The notes under the pieces are model-generated. The model saw nothing but the letters and a program-made list of their open reading frames with translations. It had not been told where the DNA came from and searched no databases. A program made the translations under genes and the position numbers. A DNA stretch of 7,625 bases from Nitrospirae bacterium CG2_30_53_67 (GTDB lineage Bacteria > CG2-30-53-67), in contig MNYV01000154.1 in NCBI GenBank assembly GCA_001873285.1, positions 1 through 7,625 on the forward strand, given 5' to 3'. This document shows, one piece after another, positions 1 to 5,717 of the stretch. Position 1 is the first letter of the stretch, and the number at the start of each line of letters is the position of its first letter.

Positions 1-786
1 CATGCTCCCGCTTCTGAATCCTTCGAGATCCAGTGTGACATAGACAAAACCGGCCTCTTTGAACCTTTTAACGAGGGCGGCAAGAATGTCTTCTTTCAGA
101 AGACGATGAAAGGCATCACTTGCGACCTCGATCCGGGCAATCTCCCCGTGATAACGGACCCGATAGGGATCGAAACCCATGGAACGAAGCAGCTCTTCAC
201 ACCGAGCCACCTGCCGGACCCTCTCTTCCGTGATTTCGGTCCCGTAGGGGAAACGGGATGAAAGACAGGCCATGGATCCCTTATTATGCGTAGGGAGTCT
301 TAGTTCACGGCTGAGTTCACGGATCTCCCGCTTGGAAAGGCCGGCCTCGATCAGGGGATGGCGGACTCCTTTTTCCGCAGCCGCTTTCAGCCCGGGCCGA
401 TAGTCGCCGGTATCATCGAGGTTGGACCCGTCACAGATATGAGCGATCTTCAGGGCGTCGGCATAACGGCGAAGGATTCCGAAGAGTTCGCTTTTGCAGT
501 AGTAGCAGCGCATTGGGTCGTTCCGGGCGAAGTTTTGGATCTTGAGCTCGTTTGATTCCACGAGGATATGCCGGACCCCCAATGCCGATGCAAACTTCTT
601 TGCCTCCATCAGCTCGTGTTCCGGGTAGGTGGGTGAGAGGGCGGTCAGGGCTGCTGCCTGGTCGCCGAGCGCTTCCCGGGCCACACGCAGAAGAAAGGCG
701 CTGTCCACTCCGCCCGAAAAAGCGATCAGAACCGAGCCCATCTCCTTGAGGATCGCCTGCAGCTTGTTTAATTTATCCCGGCTCAT
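1..786 (-). CDS. larE: LarE-type ATP-dependent sacrificial sulfur transferase (3' end cut by window)
   Basis: My reading of the minus strand gives 262 codons from an ATG at 786 to the window edge, with no stop reached. The product has the PP-loop ATP pyrophosphatase motif SGGVDS (residues 24-29), a CYYC pair (94-97), and ACLSSR (172-177) followed by FPYGTEI. These are the hallmarks of LarE, which adenylates the carboxylate of the pyridinium dicarboxylate precursor and donates sulfur to it during synthesis of the nickel-pincer nucleotide cofactor of lactate racemase and related enzymes. C174 aligns with the sacrificial cysteine. The CxxC pair plus C174 is the three-cysteine pattern of LarE proteins reported to carry a [4Fe-4S] cluster. 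The reading ends in DLEGFRSGSM, the usual LarE C-terminus, so only a few residues are missing. No larB or larC is in view. The ribosome binding site is weak. It lies 64 bp downstream of the HD-GYP gene on the same strand and may be co-transcribed with it. Confidence 0.9.
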   Translation of the reverse strand, partial: MSRDKLNKLQAILKEMGSVLIAFSGGVDSAFLLRVAREALGDQAAALTALSPTYPEHELMEAKKFASALGVRHILVESNELKIQNFARNDPMRCYYCKSELFGILRRYADALKIAHICDGSNLDDTGDYRPGLKAAAEKGVRHPLIEAGLSKREIRELSRELRLPTHNKGSMACLSSRFPYGTEITEERVRQVARCEELLRSMGFDPYRVRYHGEIARIEVASDAFHRLLKEDILAALVKRFKEAGFVYVTLDLEGFRSGSM

Positions 787-850
787 GTATAGAAAATGAC
801 ACAATTCAAAATGATTGTCCACCGGAATTTGATTGTGGATGATTCAATGG

Positions 851-2122
851 TCAGACTTTTGCCTTTTCAGGAAGGAGAAACTGTTTTTCATAAAATGTCC
901 GGGCTGCTTCCTGTCTCTGCTTCATGTATGCGGACATGTCATCCCAGTTTTCGATCACGAGATCCACAATTCTTTTTTCCAGGAGTCCCCGATTGGAGAA
1001 GGCGGAAAAAATCCGGATAATCTCCTGCTTGTCCATCCCTTTTCTGTAGGGCCTGTCTTCCTCCATGGCCGTAAACATGTCGGCCACCATCATGATCCGG
1101 GATTCAATGCTGAGTTCACCGGCATTGCAATGGAAGGGATAACCGCTTCCGTCCAGCCGTTCATGATGAAACGCCGCCCATTCCTGGATCTGTTGAAAGC
1201 CTCCGATACTGTTCATGATGGAATAGGTGTAATAGGTATGGGACTTGATGACGGCGAATTCTTCAGGTGTGAGCTTTCCTGGTTTCTCCAGGATGCTGTT
1301 GGGAATGGCGAGTTTGCCCAGATCATGCAAACGTCCTGCAATTTCCATCAACAGTAGTTCGGGTTCAGTCAGCCCAAAGAGCTTGGAAAGAAACACGGCG
1401 GATGCAGCGACGCCCGATGAGTGCGTGGAGGTGAAACGGGACCTGAAATCAATGATGTCGGAGAAGATTTCTGAAATCGTAAGGAGAGACACAGAGTCGA
1501 TCTCAAATTCCCGATGAGGTCCGTGATGGAGAAGATAAGAATACAATCTATTGGAGACCATGTCGAGCCAGAATTCCTCTCTGATGCCGGCGGATAAAAG
1601 AAGGTCGGTCACATCCGGGTGAAAAACGGATCCGGTCTTTTCCACGATCCTGGAAGTGAGTTCCCTGCTTTGATGCAGGATATAGGTCTTACGGTTAATG
1701 GAACGTTCCAGAAAATCAGCCAGAAAAATAATATGTGATCCGAGAGTCATCGGGTCATCTATGTTCGTCCGGCAGTCTTCCCATTTCCGATGATGATGCC
1801 GGACGAGTATGGCGGCGTTTTCCAGCCATGGGATTTTATTAAGAATCATTTCACCGCGCAGACAGTGTTCCTCAGTCATATCAGTCTCTGTTTTCAGGAG
1901 TTCATATTTCTCTTCAACTGAGAAAGCTCCGATATCGTGAAGCAGCGCGGCGTAGAACATCTGTGCCATATCTTCGTCGGATAATCCTGCGGATTTTCCC
2001 ATTTCCCAGGCAATGAATGCGGTCCTGAGCTGATGCTGGACCAGTTCAGGTCCAGCCAGGTCCATGGCATCGGAAAGTGAGAGCAGAAGGTTCAGAAGGT
2101 TTATGGAAAGATTTTTCTTCAT
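851..2122 (-). CDS. Tandem HD / HD-GYP domain phosphohydrolase (probable cyclic-di-GMP phosphodiesterase)
   Basis: The protein has 423 residues from the ATG at 2122. That ATG is chosen because AGGAG (2129-2133) lies 6 nt upstream; an in-frame start 8 codons earlier has no such site. Residues about 28-150 form an N-terminal HD domain with HD at 62-63 and HHH at 109-111. Residues about 230-390 form a complete HD-GYP domain: H234, HDLGK (266-270), H295, HHERLDGSGYP (319-329) and the VAD aspartate at 348. HD-GYP proteins with the full H-HD-H-HH-D set normally bind a two- or three-iron centre and hydrolyse cyclic-di-GMP (some act on cGAMP). There is no receiver, PAS or membrane segment, so the protein is expected to be cytosolic. 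It is divergent from csrA-fliW and has its own sigma-28-like promoter, which suggests a role in motility or second-messenger control. The exact substrate is inferred. Confidence 0.9.
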   Translation of the reverse strand: MKKNLSINLLNLLLSLSDAMDLAGPELVQHQLRTAFIAWEMGKSAGLSDEDMAQMFYAALLHDIGAFSVEEKYELLKTETDMTEEHCLRGEMILNKIPWLENAAILVRHHHRKWEDCRTNIDDPMTLGSHIIFLADFLERSINRKTYILHQSRELTSRIVEKTGSVFHPDVTDLLLSAGIREEFWLDMVSNRLYSYLLHHGPHREFEIDSVSLLTISEIFSDIIDFRSRFTSTHSSGVAASAVFLSKLFGLTEPELLLMEIAGRLHDLGKLAIPNSILEKPGKLTPEEFAVIKSHTYYTYSIMNSIGGFQQIQEWAAFHHERLDGSGYPFHCNAGELSIESRIMMVADMFTAMEEDRPYRKGMDKQEIIRIFSAFSNRGLLEKRIVDLVIENWDDMSAYMKQRQEAARTFYEKQFLLPEKAKV

Positions 2123-2128
2123 GGGATT

Positions 2129-2133
2129 CTCCT
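2129..2133 (-). promoter_or_regulatory. Ribosome binding site setting the HD-GYP start
   Basis: AGGAG on the minus strand lies 6 nt before the ATG at 2122. It favours that start over the in-frame codon at 2146. Confidence 0.7.
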
Positions 2134-2211
2134 GATTGGAAATCAAAACGTTCCAGTCTGTTGGGCCGTGCTTAAAACCTGCTTGGACAGGAACAGGAAC
2201 ACTGTATCCAT

Positions 2212-2238
2212 ATATCGGAAAATCCGGGTTTTTCTTGA
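2212..2238 (-). promoter_or_regulatory. Sigma-28-like promoter of the HD-GYP gene
   Basis: On the minus strand TCAA (2238-2235) is followed by exactly 15 bp and then TCCGATAT (2219-2212). The sigma-28 (FliA) consensus is TAAA-N15-GCCGATAA, so 3 of 4 and 6 of 8 positions match at the standard spacing. It would give a leader of roughly 80 nt before the ATG at 2122. The call rests on motif match and on the neighbouring flagellar regulators. Confidence 0.5.
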
Positions 2239-2303
2239 GCGATTTCTTAGGTTTTTTGAATTTTCAGCAGGGATTAAGGAGGAGATTTTCCGGTGTAACG
2301 GGG

Positions 2304-2331
2304 TAAAGTTTTAAGACATCCCAACCGATAA
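2304..2331 (+). promoter_or_regulatory. Sigma-28-like promoter of csrA-fliW
   Basis: TAAAGTTT begins at 2304 and ACCGATAA covers 2324-2331, giving TAAA, 16 bp, then ACCGATAA. This matches the extended sigma-28 consensus TAAAGTTT...GCCGATAA at nearly every conserved base, with the spacer one longer than the usual 15. It lies 34 bp before the csrA ATG, leaving a short leader of about 28 nt. A single GGA (2344-2346) in that leader is a minimal CsrA contact, not enough on its own to claim autoregulation. Confidence 0.65.
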
Positions 2332-2365
2332 GACTTTCAGAACGGAAACAAGAGAGAGGTCATTT

Positions 2366-2611
2366 ATGCTGGTACTCACCCGGAAACTGGGAGAAGAGAT
2401 TTTTATTGACGACGAGATCCGCATCGTGATCAAGGAGATCAAGGGGAGGCAGGTGCGGATCGGTATTGAGGCGCGTTCCTCGGTCTCGGTCCATCGGGGT
2501 GAAATCCACCACCGGATAGAAGAGGAGAACAGGGAGGCTGCTCTCATAGACCTCGAAGCGGCCGATAAAGCCGCGGCCTCACTGAAACGGTTGATTCAAG
2601 AGACCGGGTGA
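2366..2611 (+). CDS. csrA: Carbon storage regulator CsrA, RNA-binding translational regulator
   Basis: The product has 81 residues beginning MLVLTRKLGEEIFI, the invariant CsrA N-terminus. R6 and R44 (within SVHRGEI) sit at the positions that contact GGA motifs in RNA. CsrA is a homodimer that binds mRNA leaders and usually blocks ribosome access; in flagellated bacteria with FliW its main target is often the flagellin mRNA. The C-terminal helix (about residues 46-80) is longer than in the 61-residue E. coli protein. Extended C-termini are common in species that control CsrA with FliW, and FliW contacts this end. GAGAGGT (2354-2360) is the ribosome binding site. fliW follows immediately, which is the classic pairing. 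Confidence 0.97.
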   Translation: MLVLTRKLGEEIFIDDEIRIVIKEIKGRQVRIGIEARSSVSVHRGEIHHRIEEENREAALIDLEAADKAAASLKRLIQETG

Positions 2612-2627
2612 GGTGAGTAGTGAACTC

Positions 2628-3125
2628 ATGATCATAAAAACACGGTTTTTCGGAGAAATAGACATCGTGGAGCAGGAGGTCCTGACCTTTCCGTCCGGAT
2701 TGATCGGGATGAAGAACCTCAAGAGGTTTGTCCTTCTAAACCACCAAGCAGGCAGGCCTTTCCGTTGGCTTCAGTCCCTGGATGATGCGAATGTCTCCTT
2801 CCTATCCGTGGAGCCGCGCTTCGTTCGTAAAACCTACCGGGTTCCCGTCCAGAAAGAGCTTTTGATGCGTCTCAGGATCACGAAACCAAGGGAGGTCATG
2901 GTCCTTTGCCTGGTGGCCATCTCCAAGGAGTCCGGGACCATGACCGTTAATTTCCAGGCGCCCCTCCTCATCCATATGGAAGGCCGGATCGGAAAACAGA
3001 TTATTCTGGTGGATGGACCGTACCATAGACGTCATGATATCTTGCAGGAATTAAAAGATCAGAGCGGGATTCCGGCGGCTGTGCCGGAGGAAGAGATCCT
3101 GGATATCAAAAACGGCCATGCATAG
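2628..3125 (+). CDS. fliW: Flagellar assembly factor FliW, protein antagonist of CsrA
   Basis: From the ATG at 2628 the product has 165 residues and begins MIIKTRFFGEIDI, followed by LTFPSGLIGMKNLKRFVLL, the typical FliW start. The middle (KPREVMVLCLVAISKE, then TVNFQAPLLIH) also fits. FliW binds CsrA and relieves repression of flagellin translation; when free flagellin accumulates it takes FliW away, closing a feedback loop on filament export. A GTG at 2613 would add five residues, but AGGTGA (2611-2616) sits 11 nt before the ATG and the family alignment starts at MII, so I prefer 2628. The gene follows csrA by only 16 nt (1 nt if the GTG is used), so the two form one operon. Confidence 0.93.
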   Translation: MIIKTRFFGEIDIVEQEVLTFPSGLIGMKNLKRFVLLNHQAGRPFRWLQSLDDANVSFLSVEPRFVRKTYRVPVQKELLMRLRITKPREVMVLCLVAISKESGTMTVNFQAPLLIHMEGRIGKQIILVDGPYHRRHDILQELKDQSGIPAAVPEEEILDIKNGHA

Positions 3126-3156
3126 CAGGGAAGCTTAGATTCACCCCATCGCAAGG

Positions 3157-3210
3157 AATCCACCGGCCTGAATTCGACAACGTATATCAGTGGGGCTCCG
3201 GATTGTTTTT
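3157..3210 (+). terminator. Possible imperfect intrinsic terminator after fliW
   Basis: AATCC...CGG (3157-3166) can pair with CCGGATT (3198-3204), and CCTGA (3167-3171) with TCAG (3187-3190) inside it. A TTTTT run ends at 3210. The stem has bulges and a long loop, so this is a weak call, but the position in the convergent fliW/flgM gap is right for one. Confidence 0.3.
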
Positions 3211-3240
3211 AGGACTCGTTCTCAAGCCGTGATGCAGGGG

Positions 3241-3567
3241 TCATAACCCGACGATCTCTTTCCGGATTTCCTCAAGAATTTTTGCAGCCACTTTCTCACA
3301 GGATACGATATAAGTCCCTGCATGGATGGCGCGTTTGATGGACTCAACCTTTTTTGCACGGATATCCGGGGTCTTCCTGACGATTTCACAGACCCTTTCC
3401 ACCTCTTCGCTCTTGCCTGAAATATGAAGCGGACCTTTTTTTAATGGGGCTGAAGTGTCTTGGGCGTTTACATCATTATTTTTCCCAGGATGGCAGCCGG
3501 CCTTTTTTTGATCACTTTTGTTTCGTGGATCCTGGCTGTCTATTTTACCTGAAGAGGATCTCCTCAT
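3241..3567 (-). CDS. flgM: Anti-sigma-28 factor FlgM
   Basis: The product has 108 residues from the ATG at 3567, preceded by AGGAG (3577-3581) with a 9-nt gap; a TTG three codons upstream overlaps that spacing and is less likely. The C-terminal part (about 55-104) has the FlgM signature: EEVERVCEIV, then RAKKVESIKRAIHAGTY, then EKVAAKILEEI. That region binds sigma-28 (FliA) and holds it inactive until the hook is complete and FlgM is exported through the flagellar apparatus. The N-terminal half is polar and rich in Ser, Lys, Asp and Asn, as expected for the disordered export part, and is somewhat longer than in the enteric protein. Similarity is limited to the short C-terminal motif, but the setting beside csrA-fliW and the sigma-28-like promoter support it. 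Confidence 0.85.
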   Translation of the reverse strand: MRRSSSGKIDSQDPRNKSDQKKAGCHPGKNNDVNAQDTSAPLKKGPLHISGKSEEVERVCEIVRKTPDIRAKKVESIKRAIHAGTYIVSCEKVAAKILEEIRKEIVGL

Positions 3568-3576
3568 TTTTGGCAA

Positions 3577-3581
3577 CTCCT
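3577..3581 (-). promoter_or_regulatory. Ribosome binding site of flgM
   Basis: AGGAG on the minus strand lies 9 nt before the ATG at 3567 and decides that start over the in-frame TTG at 3576. Confidence 0.6.
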
Positions 3582-3675
3582 GGTAATTGGATACATCAAT
3601 TAAAACAATGACATGTATACAGCTATCTGATCATGTGCATTAACAATATGGTTCTTTTTTCTCAAGTTATAATCC

Positions 3676-3703
3676 GTATCGGAAATTCAAGATGGAGACT
3701 TTA
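3676..3703 (-). promoter_or_regulatory. Sigma-28-like promoter of flgM
   Basis: On the minus strand TAAAGT starts at 3703. After TAAA and a 16-bp spacer comes TCCGATAC (3683-3676). The -35 part matches perfectly and the -10 part at 6 of 8. The 16-bp spacing is the same as at the csrA promoter. A sigma-28 promoter on flgM is a known arrangement that gives negative feedback on sigma-28. The predicted leader is about 100 nt. Confidence 0.55.
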
Positions 3704-3756
3704 GTAAAAAACCTACAGGTCGGTTTATGAATTTTCCGTTCGTCTCCTGTCTGAAA

Positions 3757-3879
3757 GCTTAGCGGCCCAATTTGTAAATACGGTGGCATTCGAGCCTGCC
3801 TGCCGCCTGCCTGCGCTACAGCAGTCAGACGACAGCCAGGCCTGCTGCGTCGCCATATTTACGAACAGGACCACTTAGC
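3757..3879. repeat. 123-bp element bounded by 31-bp imperfect inverted repeats
   Basis: The arm at 3757-3787 matches the reverse complement of 3849-3879 at 22 of 31 positions without gaps. The best stretch is GTAAATA (3774-3780) opposite TATTTAC (3857-3863). Between the arms lie two exact copies of GCCTGCCTGC (3794-3803 and 3805-3814), one base apart. No reading frame is apparent. The form fits a small non-autonomous repeat (MITE- or REP-like) or a structured RNA. No target-site duplication was recognised. Confidence 0.5.
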
Positions 3880-3901
3880 CTTCCTGATTTTACGGAGTCG
3901 T

Positions 3902-3960
3902 TTCATCCGGTTGAAAATCAAGAAACAAAAATCATGAAACCCCTTTTCAAATCGGATGAA
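3902..3960. repeat. Inverted repeat / hairpin upstream of rng
   Basis: TTCATCCG (3902-3909) plus TTGAAAA (3911-3917) is complementary to TTTTCAA (3944-3950) plus CGGATGAA (3953-3960). This gives 15 paired bases with only a 1-versus-2 base internal mismatch and a 26-nt loop. No T-run follows on the plus strand, so it is not a standard terminator. It lies about 100 nt before the rng start and could be part of its leader. Confidence 0.55.
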
Positions 3961-4048
3961 ATACGTTAAACTCAACTGCGTTTGCCATTGAGCAGATGCT
4001 TCAAAAAACCGGGTTTTCAAAAACAGCCTGATGATAACAAATTTTTCT

Positions 4049-4054
4049 GGAGAG
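4049..4054 (+). promoter_or_regulatory. Ribosome binding site setting the rng start
   Basis: GGAGAG begins 9 nt before the ATG at 4058. The in-frame ATG at 4031 has no comparable site, and the ATG at 4070 is too far away. Confidence 0.7.
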
Positions 4055-4057
4055 TCC

Positions 4058-5668
4058 ATGTCAAAAAATATGCTGATCAATGCGGTTCATTCTGAGGAGA
4101 GCAGGGTCGCTATCGTTGGAAACGGGATTCTGGAGGAACTGGGGATCGAAACGGCCGCAGCGGAACGTCATAAGGGGAACATCTACAAAGCCGTGGTGGT
4201 CAGGGTGGAGCCGAGCCTTCAGGTTGCATTCGTGGATTACGGGGAGAAGAAAAATGGTTTTCTCCCTTTTCGGGAGATCCACCGGTCTTATTACAAGAAG
4301 GATGTCAACAAGGAACACCCGAGGATACAGGATGTCATCGAGAGGGGACTTGAGGTGCTTGTCCAGGTCGTTCGGGAGGAGCATGAGCAAAAAGGGGCCT
4401 ATTTGACCACGTTGCTCTCCATACCGGGGCGCTATCTCGTCATTATGCCGGGAAGCGACAGCGGCGGCGTCTCCCGCAAGATCGAGGACGAGGACCAGCG
4501 GAAGGAATACAAGAAAATGCTCAAGGAACTCAATCCTGCCGAAGGCATCGGTTTGATTTTCAGGACGGCAGGTCTCGGCATGACCAAGCCCGTCCTTTCT
4601 CAGGAGCTGAAGTTTCTGATCAAGGTTTGGGAACAGATCCTTCAAAGAGGAACTGAGCAGAAAGCGCCGTCGCTGATCTATCGGGAGTCGGACCTGGTGA
4701 GCCGCACGATCCGGGATTACTTCAGCTCGGACATCCAGGAGCTGCTGATTGACCATCTCGACGTCTACAAGAAGACCCTTGAATTCTTTGAAACGGTTAT
4801 GCCGCGCTACAAGAACAGGGTCAAGTTTTACCAGGGATCCAAGCCCATATTTTCCAAATATAATCTTGAAGACCAGATCGAAAACATTTATGAGAGAAAG
4901 GTGAATCTGAAGTCCGGGGGGTCGATTGTGATTGAGCCCACAGAATCCATGGTCACCATCGATGTGAACTCGGGCAAATCCATGCATGCCAAGGGAGTGG
5001 AACAGACCGCCTTCCATACCAACATGGAGGCGGCGGAAGAGATCGCCCGACAGCTCCGGCTCCGTGACCTCGGCGGACTGATCGTCATTGATTTTATCGA
5101 TATGGCAAACAAGAAGAACCAGCAGGAGGTTGTAAAAAAATTGAAAGACTCCTTGAAATACGACAAGGCCAAAACCAACGTCTCCAGCATATCCAGGTTC
5201 GGACTTCTGGAGATCTCACGTCAAAGGATCCATGCCCCGGTGGATGAAGGGACCTATGTCGTCTGCTCTCATTGTGAAGGGAAGGGGCGTGTGCGTTCCA
5301 GGGAATCCCAGGCCCTGATCATCCTTCGGAAGATCCAGATGCGCATCGCCGGAGGCGGGGTGGCAGCGGTGGAAGGGGAACTCTCTGCGGACCTGGCGGA
5401 TTTTCTGTTGAATCGGAAACGCGAGGACCTCATGAAGATGGAAAAGAAACACGGCGTCAAGATTACGCTGGTCGGTAAACCGGAGCTCCTTCATTCCCAA
5501 TATCACCTGGAATTTGTCAGCAGGCAGGAAGACTCCCATGAGGCGCAGGTGAACGTCGACCAGAGGCCGCAGGGGGACATGAGCGGGGAGCCTCGTGTTC
5601 CGGTGAAAAGAAAACACAACCTATCGCGTGGTTCCAGAAAGTTTGAAGTCAAACCCCAAAGCAATTGA
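4058..5668 (+). CDS. rng: Ribonuclease E/G family endoribonuclease
   Basis: The product has 536 residues beginning MSKNMLINAVHSEESRVAIV, close to the E. coli RNase E start. An S1 RNA-binding domain (about 38-118) contains GNIYKAVVVRVEPSLQVAFV. The 5'-phosphate sensor RTAG is at 169-172, the catalytic metal-binding aspartates are D302 (TIDVNSG) and D345 (IVIDFIDM), and the zinc-link pair CSHC is at 403-406. These fall at, or one residue from, the E. coli RNase E positions, so the catalytic core is complete. The enzyme cuts single-stranded AU-rich RNA with preference for 5'-monophosphate ends, in mRNA decay and rRNA/tRNA processing, as a tetramer. The protein stops about 20 residues after the small domain, so it has no long scaffold tail like E. 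coli RNase E. By length it is nearer RNase G, and annotators may use either name. Confidence 0.95.
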   Translation: MSKNMLINAVHSEESRVAIVGNGILEELGIETAAAERHKGNIYKAVVVRVEPSLQVAFVDYGEKKNGFLPFREIHRSYYKKDVNKEHPRIQDVIERGLEVLVQVVREEHEQKGAYLTTLLSIPGRYLVIMPGSDSGGVSRKIEDEDQRKEYKKMLKELNPAEGIGLIFRTAGLGMTKPVLSQELKFLIKVWEQILQRGTEQKAPSLIYRESDLVSRTIRDYFSSDIQELLIDHLDVYKKTLEFFETVMPRYKNRVKFYQGSKPIFSKYNLEDQIENIYERKVNLKSGGSIVIEPTESMVTIDVNSGKSMHAKGVEQTAFHTNMEAAEEIARQLRLRDLGGLIVIDFIDMANKKNQQEVVKKLKDSLKYDKAKTNVSSISRFGLLEISRQRIHAPVDEGTYVVCSHCEGKGRVRSRESQALIILRKIQMRIAGGGVAAVEGELSADLADFLLNRKREDLMKMEKKHGVKITLVGKPELLHSQYHLEFVSRQEDSHEAQVNVDQRPQGDMSGEPRVPVKRKHNLSRGSRKFEVKPQSN

Positions 5669-5717
5669 TTCCTTCCATGCTACATGACGGCGGTTGAGGT
5701 CGTTAACAGGTTCAGTC

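Larger units (their letters stand above)
3568..4057. other. Non-coding intergenic region between divergent flgM and rng
   Basis: No credible gene is seen in these 490 bases. They hold the flgM ribosome binding site and promoter candidate, an imperfect inverted-repeat element with internal direct repeats (3757-3879), a second hairpin (3902-3960) and the rng ribosome binding site. No clear sigma-70 promoter for rng could be assigned. Confidence 0.7.

Noticed and set aside
787-850. Possible terminator or promoter between the HD-GYP gene and larE
   Set aside because: Only a 5-bp TCCAC/GTGGA pairing with a loose loop was found, with no T-run and no convincing -35/-10 pair.
833-1357. Open frame of 174 codons on the plus strand
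   Set aside because: It is opposite the HD-GYP coding region, which has all its motifs; no ribosome binding site or family pattern is seen.
3668-3673. Perfect TATAAT on the plus strand as a possible rng promoter
   Set aside because: No acceptable -35 element is found 16-18 bp upstream, and it would leave a leader of nearly 390 nt, so it is not called.
4005-4020. Short near-palindrome AAAACCGGGTTTT before rng as a terminator or operator
   Set aside because: The arms leave a one-base loop, too tight for a hairpin, and a similar chance motif occurs near 2220.
4061-5017. Long open frame of 318 codons on the minus strand
   Set aside because: It lies wholly antisense to rng, whose catalytic motifs are intact, shows no recognisable domain, and is explained by codon bias of the real gene.
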